NCBI GenBank assembly: GCA_016794505.1
Contig: JAEUJZ010000073.1
Location: 81,754-145,753, forward strand
From: Myxococcales bacterium
GTDB lineage: Bacteria > Myxococcota_A > Polyangia > Palsa-1104 > JAEUJZ01
Length of the DNA: 64,000 bases
Direction: 5' to 3'
How positions within the stretch are numbered: the first letter of the stretch is position 1; every line of letters begins with the position of its first letter. A program made the position numbers and the translations under genes. The notes beneath the pieces were generated by a model. That model had not been told where the DNA came from. It made no database searches and worked only from the letters and a program-made list of their open reading frames with translations. Shown here in pieces: positions 44,336 through 52,647 of the stretch.

Positions 44336-45856
44336 TCACTGCGTGCGGTTGAGGAAGATCGAGACCGAGTGGTTCGCCAGGTGCGTGACGGCGATGTCCG
44401 GCTTGCTGTCGCCGTCGAGGTTGGTGACGACCATGGCCCAGGGCTGCGCGTCGGTGTTGAGCTTCTGCGCAGGATCGAAGCTGCCGTCGCCGCGGCCAAG
44501 AAGGATCCATAGCTGGTTCCGCCCCGAGTTCGCGACGATCAGGTCGAGCTTGCCGTCCTGGTTCATGTCGGCAGTGGCCACCGCCGTGGGCTTTTCACCG
44601 ACGGAAAGCGTGCTAACAGAGGCAAACGTGCCGTCGTTTTGTCCGTTGAGCACGCTCAGCGAGTTGCCATCGAAGTTGGCCGCAACCAGATCGGTGCGTC
44701 CGTCCCCTGTCAGCTCTGCGGCGGCCAGCGCGATCGGTCGCAGGCCCACCGATGCCGTCTTGATCGGGGTGATTAGCGACCCCGGCGTGCTGGAGGCCAG
44801 CAGCACACCGACCTGCTGCATCGCGTACTGCGACAACACGACATCATCCCGCCCATCGCTGTTGAGATCCGCCAGCAGCAAGGCGCTCGGCTCGCCCGAT
44901 ACGCCATAGCTGGTCTGGGTGGGCGCGAACGAGACCGCAGGGGACACGCTGTTGTTGGTCAGCACGACGAGCTTGTTGGCAGAACGGACCGTCGCGGCGA
45001 CATCGGGCTTGCCATCGCCATCGAAGTCTTTGACCGCCACGGCCGAGACGGTGCCACCCACCGCGAAGTTATCGCTGGCCATGAACGCTCCGTTCCCGAT
45101 GCCGCGCAGGACGCTGACTTCCTGACTGCTGGCGTTGCCGCAGCCCAGGACGACGTCGCGCCGTCCGTCTCCGTTCACATCGGAAATGGCCAGCGCGTTG
45201 GGCAAGGCGGGCGTGGCATAGGGGCCGCCGCTTTGGTTGAAGTCCAAGTTGTGCAGCAAGACCGACAGCGTTCCGTCGATGTTGTTGGCGACTAAGAGCT
45301 CCTTGCCTCCGTCGCCGTTTACGTCGTCGGCGGCGATGGCAATCGGGCTGCGACCGACCGAGCGCGTGCTGGCCGGAGCGAACTGCACCACCGACCGGAC
45401 ATACGAAAATAGACTGTCGGATGACGCCCGGCCTCCGTCGGTGTTTTCGACCGAGACGGCCACCGGACCGATCGCGCCTTGCCCAGGGGGCAGCGTCACC
45501 TGGATTTCGACATTCGACTTGACGACGACGTTTTGCGCCGCGGTGCCGCCGAACTGGACGCGAGCGCCCTCGCGAAAGTCGGTGCCCGAGAGCGTGATCG
45601 TGGTACCGCCAGACAGCGGCCCAAGCTCTGGCGTGATCAGGACCAGCGTCGGCTTTGAGATCGTCGACATATTCCCCGGCTGGTTGGGATCGCCGGGGTT
45701 GCCAGTGCCGCAGCTTGCGGAAAGGCCGGCAACGAATCCAGCAAGCAGCAAGCTGGCTCGCCAAGAGGCCAGGCCCAGGGGCGGCCGGGCGCGAGAACCC
45801 GAGTGAGATCCAGAGCGAAAAGGCTGCAAAGCCACAGAGCGAGAGATCGTAGGCAT
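44336..45856 (-). CDS. FG-GAP/VCBS-repeat lipoprotein with IPT/TIG domain
   Basis: A 506-residue lipoprotein. The signal peptide ends in GLSASC (lipobox, Cys near 49). An IPT/TIG immunoglobulin-like domain (about 70-150: ITPELGPLSGGTTITLSG) is followed by about six FG-GAP-type repeats carrying calcium-binding loops such as DVNGDGGKE, DVNGDGRRD, DFDGDGKPD, DLNSDGRDD, DMNQDGKLD and DGDSKPD. These form a beta-propeller typical of surface adhesins or substrate-binding proteins. GGAGGA lies 6 nt before the ATG and the CTTAACGCAG motif 22 nt before it. It is probably displayed on the cell surface. Confidence 0.9.
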   Translation of the reverse strand: MPTISRSVALQPFRSGSHSGSRARPPLGLASWRASLLLAGFVAGLSASCGTGNPGDPNQPGNMSTISKPTLVLITPELGPLSGGTTITLSGTDFREGARVQFGGTAAQNVVVKSNVEIQVTLPPGQGAIGPVAVSVENTDGGRASSDSLFSYVRSVVQFAPASTRSVGRSPIAIAADDVNGDGGKELLVANNIDGTLSVLLHNLDFNQSGGPYATPALPNALAISDVNGDGRRDVVLGCGNASSQEVSVLRGIGNGAFMASDNFAVGGTVSAVAVKDFDGDGKPDVAATVRSANKLVVLTNNSVSPAVSFAPTQTSYGVSGEPSALLLADLNSDGRDDVVLSQYAMQQVGVLLASSTPGSLITPIKTASVGLRPIALAAAELTGDGRTDLVAANFDGNSLSVLNGQNDGTFASVSTLSVGEKPTAVATADMNQDGKLDLIVANSGRNQLWILLGRGDGSFDPAQKLNTDAQPWAMVVTNLDGDSKPDIAVTHLANHSVSIFLNRTQ

Positions 45857-45878
45857 CCGTCATCCTCCATATGTGCGC

Positions 45879-45888
45879 CTGCGTTAAG
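45879..45888 (-). promoter_or_regulatory. Shared motif CTTAACGCAG upstream of FG-GAP lipoprotein gene
   Basis: Identical 10-mer to the one before the secreted-protein gene at 30988. Here it is 10 nt before GGAGGA and 22 nt before the ATG. Confidence 0.35.
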
Positions 45889-46016
45889 AAAAGGCCGATG
45901 GCGCATTGCGTCAAGTAGGATACACACGCGCAGCGCTGCGCTTGTATTCCTTGCCCCGACTCTGAGTATTATGGCTGCCCCGTCGCTGTATCGCCGCTGC
46001 CCGACCGAGGATTTCC

Positions 46017-46658
46017 ATGTCTGATGTGCAAAAAGACTGGCTTTGTGACCCAACGATTCCAGAGCCCATCCGAACCGCGCTGCAGAGCGGTGCGCGCCTT
46101 GAGCGCATCGAGCTCGACAGCGAGGGGCACTTTTGGCATGAGGGCGAGCGCATCGCCGACGCGCGCATCAGCGAGCTCTTCCATCGATCGATCCAGCGCA
46201 CGCCGGGCGGCAGCTATCTGCTGGTGGTCGCGCCCTTCAGCTATCCGCTGGTGGTTCACGACGTGCCACACTGGGTGACCGCGCTGGCGCTAGAGCCGTC
46301 TGATTCGCCTTCCGCCCCCCCGCGGGTGTGCATCCGCCTGAGCGACGGCAGCGAGGAGGAGCTGGCCCTTGACACGCTGCGTTACGAGCCGGGCCGCGGC
46401 TTTACCTGTTGGGTCAAGGGCGGAACGATGCCCGCGCGGTTTACGCGGCCGTGCTATTACGCTCTCGCTGAATACGTGACGGAAGCAGACGAGGACTGTG
46501 CCGGACCTCAGAGCCCCTCGGACGGCTCTAGCGCCGCGGAAAAACCCGGTCGCCTGACCCTGGTGCTCGGAGCTGCGCGCAGGCCCATTCCCGTCGCAGC
46601 CGGCCGCGAGCACACGGGCCTTAAGGATGCGGACAGGGCCCGGTCGAGCCGAGACTAA
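46017..46658 (+). CDS. DUF1285-like protein
   Basis: A 213-residue soluble protein. The N-terminal half contains LERIELDSEGHFWHEGERIADARI, then LFHRSIQRTPGGSYLLVVAP and a VVHDVPHWV strand. This resembles the DUF1285 layout, in which a short acidic beta element precedes a helix and a Leu-Val-x-Pro strand. The second half (about 105-160) is a beta domain and the last 50 residues are disordered. GAGG stands 6 nt before the ATG, and TATTAT about 47 nt upstream may be the -10. The stop overlaps the convergent PEGA gene by 4 nt. The molecular function of the family is not established. Confidence 0.75.
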   Translation: MSDVQKDWLCDPTIPEPIRTALQSGARLERIELDSEGHFWHEGERIADARISELFHRSIQRTPGGSYLLVVAPFSYPLVVHDVPHWVTALALEPSDSPSAPPRVCIRLSDGSEEELALDTLRYEPGRGFTCWVKGGTMPARFTRPCYYALAEYVTEADEDCAGPQSPSDGSSAAEKPGRLTLVLGAARRPIPVAAGREHTGLKDADRARSSRD

Positions 46659-47065
46659 GGCGGCTCGATGGCAGCAGGGCGCGGTCCGAACGGGCGGGCC
46701 GGCGCGGTGTCCGGGGCTGCGTCGGGGTCTGCGCGCAGCGTGATCTGCAGCGTCACGGGGCTGCCTGCGGTCAGCTGAACGTCGCGATACGCCGTGAAAT
46801 AGCCAGGGGCAAAGACCTCGACCCGGTGGCTTCCAACCGGCACGCCAAGGGCAACACTTCCGTCGGTGCGTGGCACCAGAAGCGGGCGTTCATCCAGCAC
46901 CACAGAAGCGGTCTTGGGCGTCAGCTGAAGCACCAACTGCCCCAGCGGCTTGCTGCGGCTGTCCGTCGGCGTAGGGCCTGAACGACAAGCCGAACCCAGG
47001 CCGAAAAGGCACAGGCTGACGGCGATGCAAAACGACACGAACGAACAAGACAGGCGAAGGCTCAT
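46655..47065 (-). CDS. PEGA-domain lipoprotein
   Basis: A 136-residue lipoprotein. The signal peptide ends in GLGSAC (Cys near residue 27). The mature part carries a PEGA-type beta domain: a VVLDERPLLVP strand, then LGVPVGSHRVEVFAPGYFTAYRDVQLTAG. PEGA domains are small surface-associated modules of unknown binding partner. The ATG overlaps the stop of the next upstream gene (ATGA), so it is the last gene of a three-gene envelope operon starting at 48850. It converges with the DUF1285-like gene. Confidence 0.85.
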   Translation of the reverse strand: MSLRLSCSFVSFCIAVSLCLFGLGSACRSGPTPTDSRSKPLGQLVLQLTPKTASVVLDERPLLVPRTDGSVALGVPVGSHRVEVFAPGYFTAYRDVQLTAGSPVTLQITLRADPDAAPDTAPARPFGPRPAAIEPP

Positions 47066-48249
47066 GGCAGCTTTTCCGACTCGCTAACGTCGCTGGGGTC
47101 GCTGGGCTGGGCTGCACTGGGCACCGCATCGCTGGCCACGCAGACGACGCGAAGCTCGCCGGCATGGACAGGCGCCACTTGCACGCGCAGTCCAGGGATG
47201 GGGGTTCGGCCGAGTGTGGCGCCCAACGACTCGACAGAGGCGCTGGTCTGCAACACAAGCTGCGCGACGCTGTCTTCGCTGTGTTCCCCACGCGCTGGAA
47301 TGTAAAACCGACGTGGCTCGACGCGGGTGACGCCCGGCAGCGACGAAAGCACCAGCGCAAGCTGCTGATACGCGCGGAACGAGCCCAGGTTCTCGACGCG
47401 GACCAGCACAGTCGGGCTGCCGCGAAAAAGCGGACCCGAGCGACTGAGCAGCGCGCCAAGTCCGCTCAGCGCGGCCTGCCTGGCTCCTTCGCTTTCGCTG
47501 GCTGTCGGATCGGGGCCAAAGCCGGTGGTCTCGGTCGCTTCCTGCAGCGGCTCTTGCCCGACGCGGAACAGGCGCCACTCGCTGTGCCCGCGCGAGCCGT
47601 ACTGCTGCGGCTGTGTGCCGCGGATCGGCACGGCCTTTTCGGCGCTCAACGACAGCGACACGATCGCCGCGGCCCCGCGCAGCGTGCTCTGATCCGGGGT
47701 CTCTTGACACGGCGCGGACGCCAGAATCTCGACGGAGCTTCCGGTGTCTTGGAGCTGTGCGCGAGCCGCTTCCAGGACACTTTTGGCAAGGTCCGTGCTC
47801 TGCGTCGAGCACAGATACACGCTGCGCTGTGCGGGGGCCGGGCTCGCCGCTCCCAAGAGCTCGCGCTGCAGCCGCGGCAGATCGATCTGCGCTTCCAGCC
47901 GAAGCTGAAACTGACCCGCCACGGTGCCCTCTTGCAGCACGCGATAGGTGGTCACGAAGTCGCGGGCGCGACCAGACACCAGATACACCCGGCTGCGGGC
48001 CTCGGGCATGACCTCGGTGACGGCCTGTTCGAGCGCACGCGTCAGGGCCTCGGTCAGAGCCACGCCGCGGGCTTTGACGACATCCGCTTCGCCTTGCAGC
48101 GGCACCAGGGCGGTACCGGGAAATGTCGTCGGCTGGGCCTGCGCGGGCCGTGCGCCTTTTTGTCCCAGAGTCCAAGGCAAAGCCAAGACCGCTGCCAGTC
48201 CCAACCAGCGCAGCCACGGCGCGTCTGCAAAGCGAGGCGAGTGCATCAT
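47062..48249 (-). CDS. Secreted protein with LPP20/FlgT-like N-terminal region
   Basis: A 395-residue protein with a signal peptide (WLRWLGLAAVLALPWTLG, cleavage near the following Ala-Gln). After it, VKARGVALTEALTRALEQAVTEV is the helix typical of periplasmic LPP20/FlgT-N-like proteins. Three repeated beta-alpha units appear to follow (around 140-200, 205-260 and 285-360). It has no Cys-rich or catalytic motif. Overlap with the PEGA gene and a 7-nt gap to the similarly built protein upstream indicate one operon and perhaps one periplasmic complex. Family placement is tentative. Confidence 0.75.
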   Translation of the reverse strand: MMHSPRFADAPWLRWLGLAAVLALPWTLGQKGARPAQAQPTTFPGTALVPLQGEADVVKARGVALTEALTRALEQAVTEVMPEARSRVYLVSGRARDFVTTYRVLQEGTVAGQFQLRLEAQIDLPRLQRELLGAASPAPAQRSVYLCSTQSTDLAKSVLEAARAQLQDTGSSVEILASAPCQETPDQSTLRGAAAIVSLSLSAEKAVPIRGTQPQQYGSRGHSEWRLFRVGQEPLQEATETTGFGPDPTASESEGARQAALSGLGALLSRSGPLFRGSPTVLVRVENLGSFRAYQQLALVLSSLPGVTRVEPRRFYIPARGEHSEDSVAQLVLQTSASVESLGATLGRTPIPGLRVQVAPVHAGELRVVCVASDAVPSAAQPSDPSDVSESEKLP

Positions 48250-48256
48250 GTGTTTT

Positions 48257-48850
48257 CTACGTATCCGGGCGTTCCGATGGCGTGGGGCTCGCGTCCTGAG
48301 CGACCCCTGCGTCTGGAGCGCTGGAGCCCGCTGCAGCGGCCTTGGCGGCAGGTGGCGTAGCGACGAGCGGCAGGCTCAAGCGCAGGACGACGCTGCCATT
48401 GCTGCCGTATTCGACAAAGCGCAGCTCAGCGCTGCGGATGTCGAGGGCAGCAGGCCCCGAAGGTCCCAGGCGAGCGGCAAGCCGTGCGTCGCTGCGCAGC
48501 GCGGTCAGGGCACGGCGCAGGCGCTCTTCGGCGCGTGTACGGGCCAGGCGCTCGGCTTTTAGGCGCGCGACATCCACCGAGGCGGCATACAGATCGGCCG
48601 CGGCGCTGGCGCTGGCTTCCAACACACCGCGCTGCCAGTCGACGGTGACCCCTGGCACGCCCGGCACGCTGGCGATCGCGGCTTGGCTGGCCGACGCGCG
48701 GACCGGTTTTTCGGCTGCTCGCTCGCCCGCCTGGCTGCTCGATGACAGCCACAGCAAAAGACACCAGCCGGCCAGGCAGGACCGCGCGGCATATGCAGCG
48801 CTGTTTGGGCTGCAAACCACGGACGCAGGCATGTGCGGCAACACGGGCAT
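48257..48850 (-). CDS. Small secreted LPP20-like protein
   Basis: A 197-residue protein with a signal peptide (LAGWCLLLWLSSSSQA). In the mature part a short PGVTVDWQRGVLEASASA strand precedes a long helix, VARLKAERLARTRAEERLRRAL, as in LPP20-like lipoproteins, and then a beta strand pair. The C-terminus is an Ala/Pro/Ser-rich tail. It is 7 nt before the next gene and heads the three-gene operon. A second ATG at 48832 could be the start. Confidence 0.72.
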   Translation of the reverse strand: MPVLPHMPASVVCSPNSAAYAARSCLAGWCLLLWLSSSSQAGERAAEKPVRASASQAAIASVPGVPGVTVDWQRGVLEASASAAADLYAASVDVARLKAERLARTRAEERLRRALTALRSDARLAARLGPSGPAALDIRSAELRFVEYGSNGSVVLRLSLPLVATPPAAKAAAAGSSAPDAGVAQDASPTPSERPDT

Positions 48851-48896
48851 TCGAGGCGAGCCTAAGATCAGCGTCTGTGTTCTGTCCAGCTTTGGC

Positions 48897-50069
48897 CTAG
48901 TGCAGCAGCGAACGGGCGATGATCAGCTTCTGCACTTCGCTGGTGCCTTCGTAGATGCGCAGGGCGCGCACGTCGCGATACAGGCGCTCGATGACGCTGC
49001 CGAAAACCAGGCCGCTGCCGCCGTGTAGCTGCAGCGCTCCGTCGACGACGCGCTGGGCCATTTCGGTCGCGAACAGCTTGGCCATGGCGCTCTCGGGACC
49101 CGCTGGCTCGGCGGGGGACGCGGCGTGATCGAGAGTGTGCGCAGCGTGCTGCACCAAGAGCGAGGCCGCGCGCAGCTCGGTCGCCATTTCCGCTAGGCGA
49201 AGCTGCGTCGCTTGAAAGTTGGCAAGCGGCTGCCCGAACTGCTGTCGCCGTCGGACGTGCGCGATCGCTTCGTGAAGCGCCCGCGCCGCCATGCCCACTG
49301 CCGCCGCACCCACCGTCGGACGGAAGCGCGCCAGCGTACCCAGGGCCAGGCTCATCCCTTGGCCTTCGTCGCCAATGCGGGCGCTTTCGGGCAGGATCAC
49401 GCCCCGCAGGATGACGCGACCGATCGGATGATCGTCGCACAAAAGCCGCATCGACTGAGTCTCTACACCGACGGTGGCAGCGGGCAGCAAGAACGCGGAC
49501 AAGCCGCGCTTGGGATGCTCTGCCGTGCGGGCATACAGCACGTAATGCGTCGCCAGGCCTGCGTTCGAGATAAAGACCTTCTCTCCATCGATGCGGTAGC
49601 TGCCATCGGCTTGCTTTTGTGCCGATGTGCAGATGCCAGACAGGTCACTGCCAGCCTCTGGCTCGGTCAAGGCCAGGGCCGAGATGGCTTGCCCTTGGGC
49701 GACGCGCGGCAAATAGTCCCGTCGCTGCTGTGGGCTGCCGGCCTGCACGACGGCGTGGCTGCCCAAGCCCTGCATGACGAACATCAGGTCGTATAGCGGC
49801 GAGCGATACGCAAGAGCGGCGCGCAGCAAGCACAGCACGCGAATCGACAGCTCGCGACCTGGGGCCGCATCGACGGCGGGGACGCAGTGCGTAAGCAGAC
49901 CCGCCTGCGCGAGCTGGGCCAGGATGGTCTGCGGACTTGGCTCAGGATCGGCGATGGCCAGGCTCGCCACGGTCTCTAACAGCGCGTGCTGTGCGGCGCT
50001 GGATTCGAGCACCAGCGACGGCAGCAATGTCTGCAAGCGCGTCAGCAGGGCAGCTTCCGAAGCGGGCAT
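48897..50069 (-). CDS. Acyl-CoA dehydrogenase
   Basis: A 390-residue flavoenzyme of the acyl-CoA dehydrogenase family. The N-terminal helical domain is followed by the FAD-contacting segment ALALTEPEAGSD, the strand SNAGLATHYVLYAR, and the C-terminal helical domain with RRQQFGQPLANFQATQ. LQLHGGSGLVFGSVIERLYRD and YEGTSEVQ supply the catalytic Glu and the adenine-binding site. It oxidises an acyl-CoA to the enoyl-CoA, passing electrons to ETF. The gene starts 3 nt after the stop of the crotonase-family gene and is probably co-translated with it. The substrate chain is unknown. Confidence 0.93.
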   Translation of the reverse strand: MPASEAALLTRLQTLLPSLVLESSAAQHALLETVASLAIADPEPSPQTILAQLAQAGLLTHCVPAVDAAPGRELSIRVLCLLRAALAYRSPLYDLMFVMQGLGSHAVVQAGSPQQRRDYLPRVAQGQAISALALTEPEAGSDLSGICTSAQKQADGSYRIDGEKVFISNAGLATHYVLYARTAEHPKRGLSAFLLPAATVGVETQSMRLLCDDHPIGRVILRGVILPESARIGDEGQGMSLALGTLARFRPTVGAAAVGMAARALHEAIAHVRRRQQFGQPLANFQATQLRLAEMATELRAASLLVQHAAHTLDHAASPAEPAGPESAMAKLFATEMAQRVVDGALQLHGGSGLVFGSVIERLYRDVRALRIYEGTSEVQKLIIARSLLH

Positions 50070-50072
50070 GAC

Positions 50073-50927
50073 TTAGCGTCCTGTAAAGCGCGGCTCACGC
50101 TTTTCGATGAACGCGTGATAGGCCTCGCGGAAGTCGTGCGTCTGCATGCAGATCTGCTGCGCCTGTGCCTCGGCTTCGAGCGCTTGGGCCAGGCTCATAT
50201 TCGCCTCTTGGCTGAGCATGGTCTTGGTCATGCCGTGCGCAAACGTCGGGCCGCTCGCTAGCTTGCGCGCCAGAGCCAGGGCCTCGCTGCGTGCGGTTGC
50301 AGCGTCGGGCGTGACGCGGTGAACCAGGCCGATTTCTAAAGCGCGCGGGGCCACGACCGGCTCGCCGAGCATGAGGATCTCGGTGGCGCGACCCAGACCG
50401 ACGACCTGCGGCAACAGCCAGCCTGCGCCCATGTCGGCGCCGCACAGGCCCACGCGGTTGAACAGAAACGCGATCTTGGAGGTCTCGGCCGCGACGCGAA
50501 AGTCACAGGCCAGCGCGATGACGGCACCCGCCCCGGCGGCCACGCCGTTGATCGCGGCGACGACGGGCTTGGGCAGGCTGCGCAGGTTGCCGATCAGCTC
50601 GCCGGTCATGCGCGTAAACGCCAAAAGCTCGTGGGCCGGCAGCTTGAGAAGCGGCCCGATGATGTCATGCACGCTGCCGCCGCTGCAGAAGCCGCGCCCC
50701 TCGCCGGTCAGCACCAAGGCGCGCACCTTCGACTCGTGGCGCAAGGCCAGCAGAAAGTCGGTCAGCTCGCGATACACGGCAAAGGTCAGCGAGTTCAGCG
50801 TGTCGGGGCGATCGAGGACGATGGTAGCGACGCCCTCTTCTTCGACGGGAGCAAGGTAGCGAAAGGTCTTTGGGGCCAGCATGGACTCTCGGTCTCTTTT
50901 GGGTTCGCTCGACGGGGTGCTTTCCAT
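50073..50927 (-). CDS. Crotonase-fold enoyl-CoA hydratase/isomerase family protein
   Basis: A 284-residue crotonase-superfamily protein. LTGEGRGFCSGGSVHDI supplies the CoA-binding oxyanion hole. The second oxyanion/active-site region reads NGVAAGAGAVIALACDFR, and the second Glu region reads GLCGADMGAGWLLP. Both Glu residues of classical enoyl-CoA hydratases are replaced, leaving one Asp in the second region, so the reaction may be an isomerisation, dehalogenation or lyase step rather than hydration. It is co-operonic with the acyl-CoA dehydrogenase. The N-terminal 20 residues before LAPKTFRYL are variable; a second ATG at 50882 exists. Confidence 0.88.
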   Translation of the reverse strand: MESTPSSEPKRDRESMLAPKTFRYLAPVEEEGVATIVLDRPDTLNSLTFAVYRELTDFLLALRHESKVRALVLTGEGRGFCSGGSVHDIIGPLLKLPAHELLAFTRMTGELIGNLRSLPKPVVAAINGVAAGAGAVIALACDFRVAAETSKIAFLFNRVGLCGADMGAGWLLPQVVGLGRATEILMLGEPVVAPRALEIGLVHRVTPDAATARSEALALARKLASGPTFAHGMTKTMLSQEANMSLAQALEAEAQAQQICMQTHDFREAYHAFIEKREPRFTGR

Positions 50928-50961
50928 GGGTAGATATCCATGGAAATACTAGGAACTTCGA

Positions 50962-52137
50962 CTAGCCGAGGCCCATCGCTTCCAGCTGGTCTTCGCTGAG
51001 TCCAAAGAAGTGCCCAGCCTCGTGGACCAGCGTGACGCGCACTTCCTGCTCGACGTCTTCTGGGCCATAGGCGATGCGCTCGATGTTGCGCTGAAACAAA
51101 AAGATGGCTTCCAGGTGCGGCGCACCGCCCATCTGGCCTTGCTCACCGAACGGGACGCCCGAAAAGAAGCCGAGCATGCGCGGATCGCTGCCGTCTTTGA
51201 CCATGTCTTGTGACGGATAGTCGCTGGCGACGATGGGCACGTTCTTCATGCGGCGGCGCAGATCTTCGGGCAGCTCGTCGAGCGCCGTCGCGCACAGCTT
51301 GCGGAACGCGTCCTCGGACAGCGCCCACGGGGGTCGCTCTTCCTTGAGGTCGATCGTCCGCACTTTTTGGAAGTACTCGATCATGCGCGGGCGCTGGCCG
51401 CGGTGCTCGGCGCACAGGCCCAGACCATGCAGCGCGTCGACGTTTTCGGGTTCTTTTTCGTGGGCGCGCTTGAACTGACGCTCGGCCTCGTCGATGCGCT
51501 GCAGATCCAACAGCAAGCGCCCGGCGCGCACGTGATAGCGCGTCTCGGGCAGATCCACCTCGGGAATCTCGCGCAGAGTGGTCAGTGCGGCCCGCTCGCG
51601 ACCCAGGTTGATCTCGGCTTCGGCTTGCAAGAGCAGAGCGTCGAGATACTCGTCTTCTTCCTCGGCGACTTCTTTAGCGCGGCGACACAGCTCCAGGCCT
51701 TTTTCATCTTCGCCCAGCTCCCAGATGTAAAGCTCCGCCGCGCAGAGCAGCGGCTCGACGTACTCGGGGTCGCCATCGCTGGCCTGTTCATAATGCAAAA
51801 GCGCCTGCTCGGGCTTGCCTTCCAAGCTCTCGACCATGCCCAAAAGCACCAGCACTTCGGGTGTCTCGGGATACTGGCCCATCAGCCGATCGGCGATGGC
51901 ACGCGCCGCAGCGATCTCGCCGTTTTCGATGTGCTGCCAGCCGCGCTCTAGCTCTTGGCTCACAGCTTCCAGCTCGGCATCGTCGGCGATTCCGCTCAGC
52001 TCTAGATCTTCCAGCGTCGACGGTGGGCCGCCTTGGTTGGACGTGTCTTCTCCAGGCCTGCTGCCACCTGGCTTGCCGCCTTTCGCCGATGCTGCACCGT
52101 TCCCGCCGCTATCGCCCGCACCGCCCTTTTTCGCCAT
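50962..52137 (-). CDS. TPR protein with C-terminal zincin metallopeptidase domain
   Basis: A 391-residue protein. A Gly/Ser/Lys-rich disordered leader (about 1-40) precedes TPR-type helical repeats (about 60-265) and a C-terminal zincin-1 domain with the HExxHxxG motif in LVHEAGHFFGLSEDQL near residue 370. That domain type (PF06262-like, metallopeptidase family) is small and cytoplasmic; its function is not established. The whole plan is unusual for having a long TPR arm. A clear AGGAG lies 8 nt before the ATG. It is probably cytoplasmic, since no signal peptide is seen. Confidence 0.88.
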   Translation of the reverse strand: MAKKGGAGDSGGNGAASAKGGKPGGSRPGEDTSNQGGPPSTLEDLELSGIADDAELEAVSQELERGWQHIENGEIAAARAIADRLMGQYPETPEVLVLLGMVESLEGKPEQALLHYEQASDGDPEYVEPLLCAAELYIWELGEDEKGLELCRRAKEVAEEEDEYLDALLLQAEAEINLGRERAALTTLREIPEVDLPETRYHVRAGRLLLDLQRIDEAERQFKRAHEKEPENVDALHGLGLCAEHRGQRPRMIEYFQKVRTIDLKEERPPWALSEDAFRKLCATALDELPEDLRRRMKNVPIVASDYPSQDMVKDGSDPRMLGFFSGVPFGEQGQMGGAPHLEAIFLFQRNIERIAYGPEDVEQEVRVTLVHEAGHFFGLSEDQLEAMGLG

Positions 52138-52647
52138 CGCTGTGTCTCCTGATTCTGCGTCCCTTGCTTGCGCTGCCGTCTACGTCAAAACGGCGCCCAT
52201 CATGCCCGGAATCGTTCCGCCAGCACAACTGCAGACCTTGTGAACCGCGACAAGCGGGCACGCTTCAGCCGAGCCGTCTGAGCCCAGCCAAGAGTCCGTG
52301 GTCACACAGCGCCTGGGACGCTTCATCGTGCCGCGCAAGCTCGGCGCAACGTGTGTTCTGGCTCTGACACATGTGCGCCTCGCAAGCCTGCGTAGGGCGC
52401 CGGCCCTGGCCTGCCTATTAGGCCAGCCAATCCAACCTGCCAGACCCGCTCGCACTGGTCGGACGCTTGACGACGTCCGCGGATTGGCGTCTCATATACT
52501 TGCCTCGAACTATCTAACATGACTCCCCGTCTTCCTAAGCTGCTTGTCTTGTTGTGGTCTTGCCTCGACGCAGCACGCGGTGCCTCTGGCGCAGCATGTG
52601 GAGCCCGTGGAAGACGACCTGAGAGCGATGCCTAATATGCGTGGCCC
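52138..52647. other. Intergenic region (510 bp) between divergent zincin and kinase genes
   Basis: The longest gap in the window. It has modest AT enrichment around 52490-52520 with TATACT at 52495-52500 and TTGACG at 52467, but their spacing (22 nt) is too long for one promoter. TAATAT at 52633 lies 9 nt before the kinase ATG. Several short open frames of 65-90 codons occur on both strands with no ribosome site or recognisable product. I see no tRNA, repeat array or hairpin terminator. Confidence 0.55.
52633..52638 (+). promoter_or_regulatory. -10-like hexamer 9 nt before kinase ATG
   Basis: TATA-like TAATAT ends 9 nt before the ATG at 52648, with no Shine-Dalgarno between. Candidate leaderless or short-leader promoter. 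Confidence 0.3.

Noticed and set aside
50951..50957. GGAACTT as a second ECF promoter
   Set aside because: On the plus strand it points into antisense of the zincin gene, and no TC-rich -10 lies 16-17 nt downstream.
52180..52522. Short open frames in the 510-bp gap
   Set aside because: They lie on both strands, overlap each other, lack Shine-Dalgarno sites and resemble nothing known.
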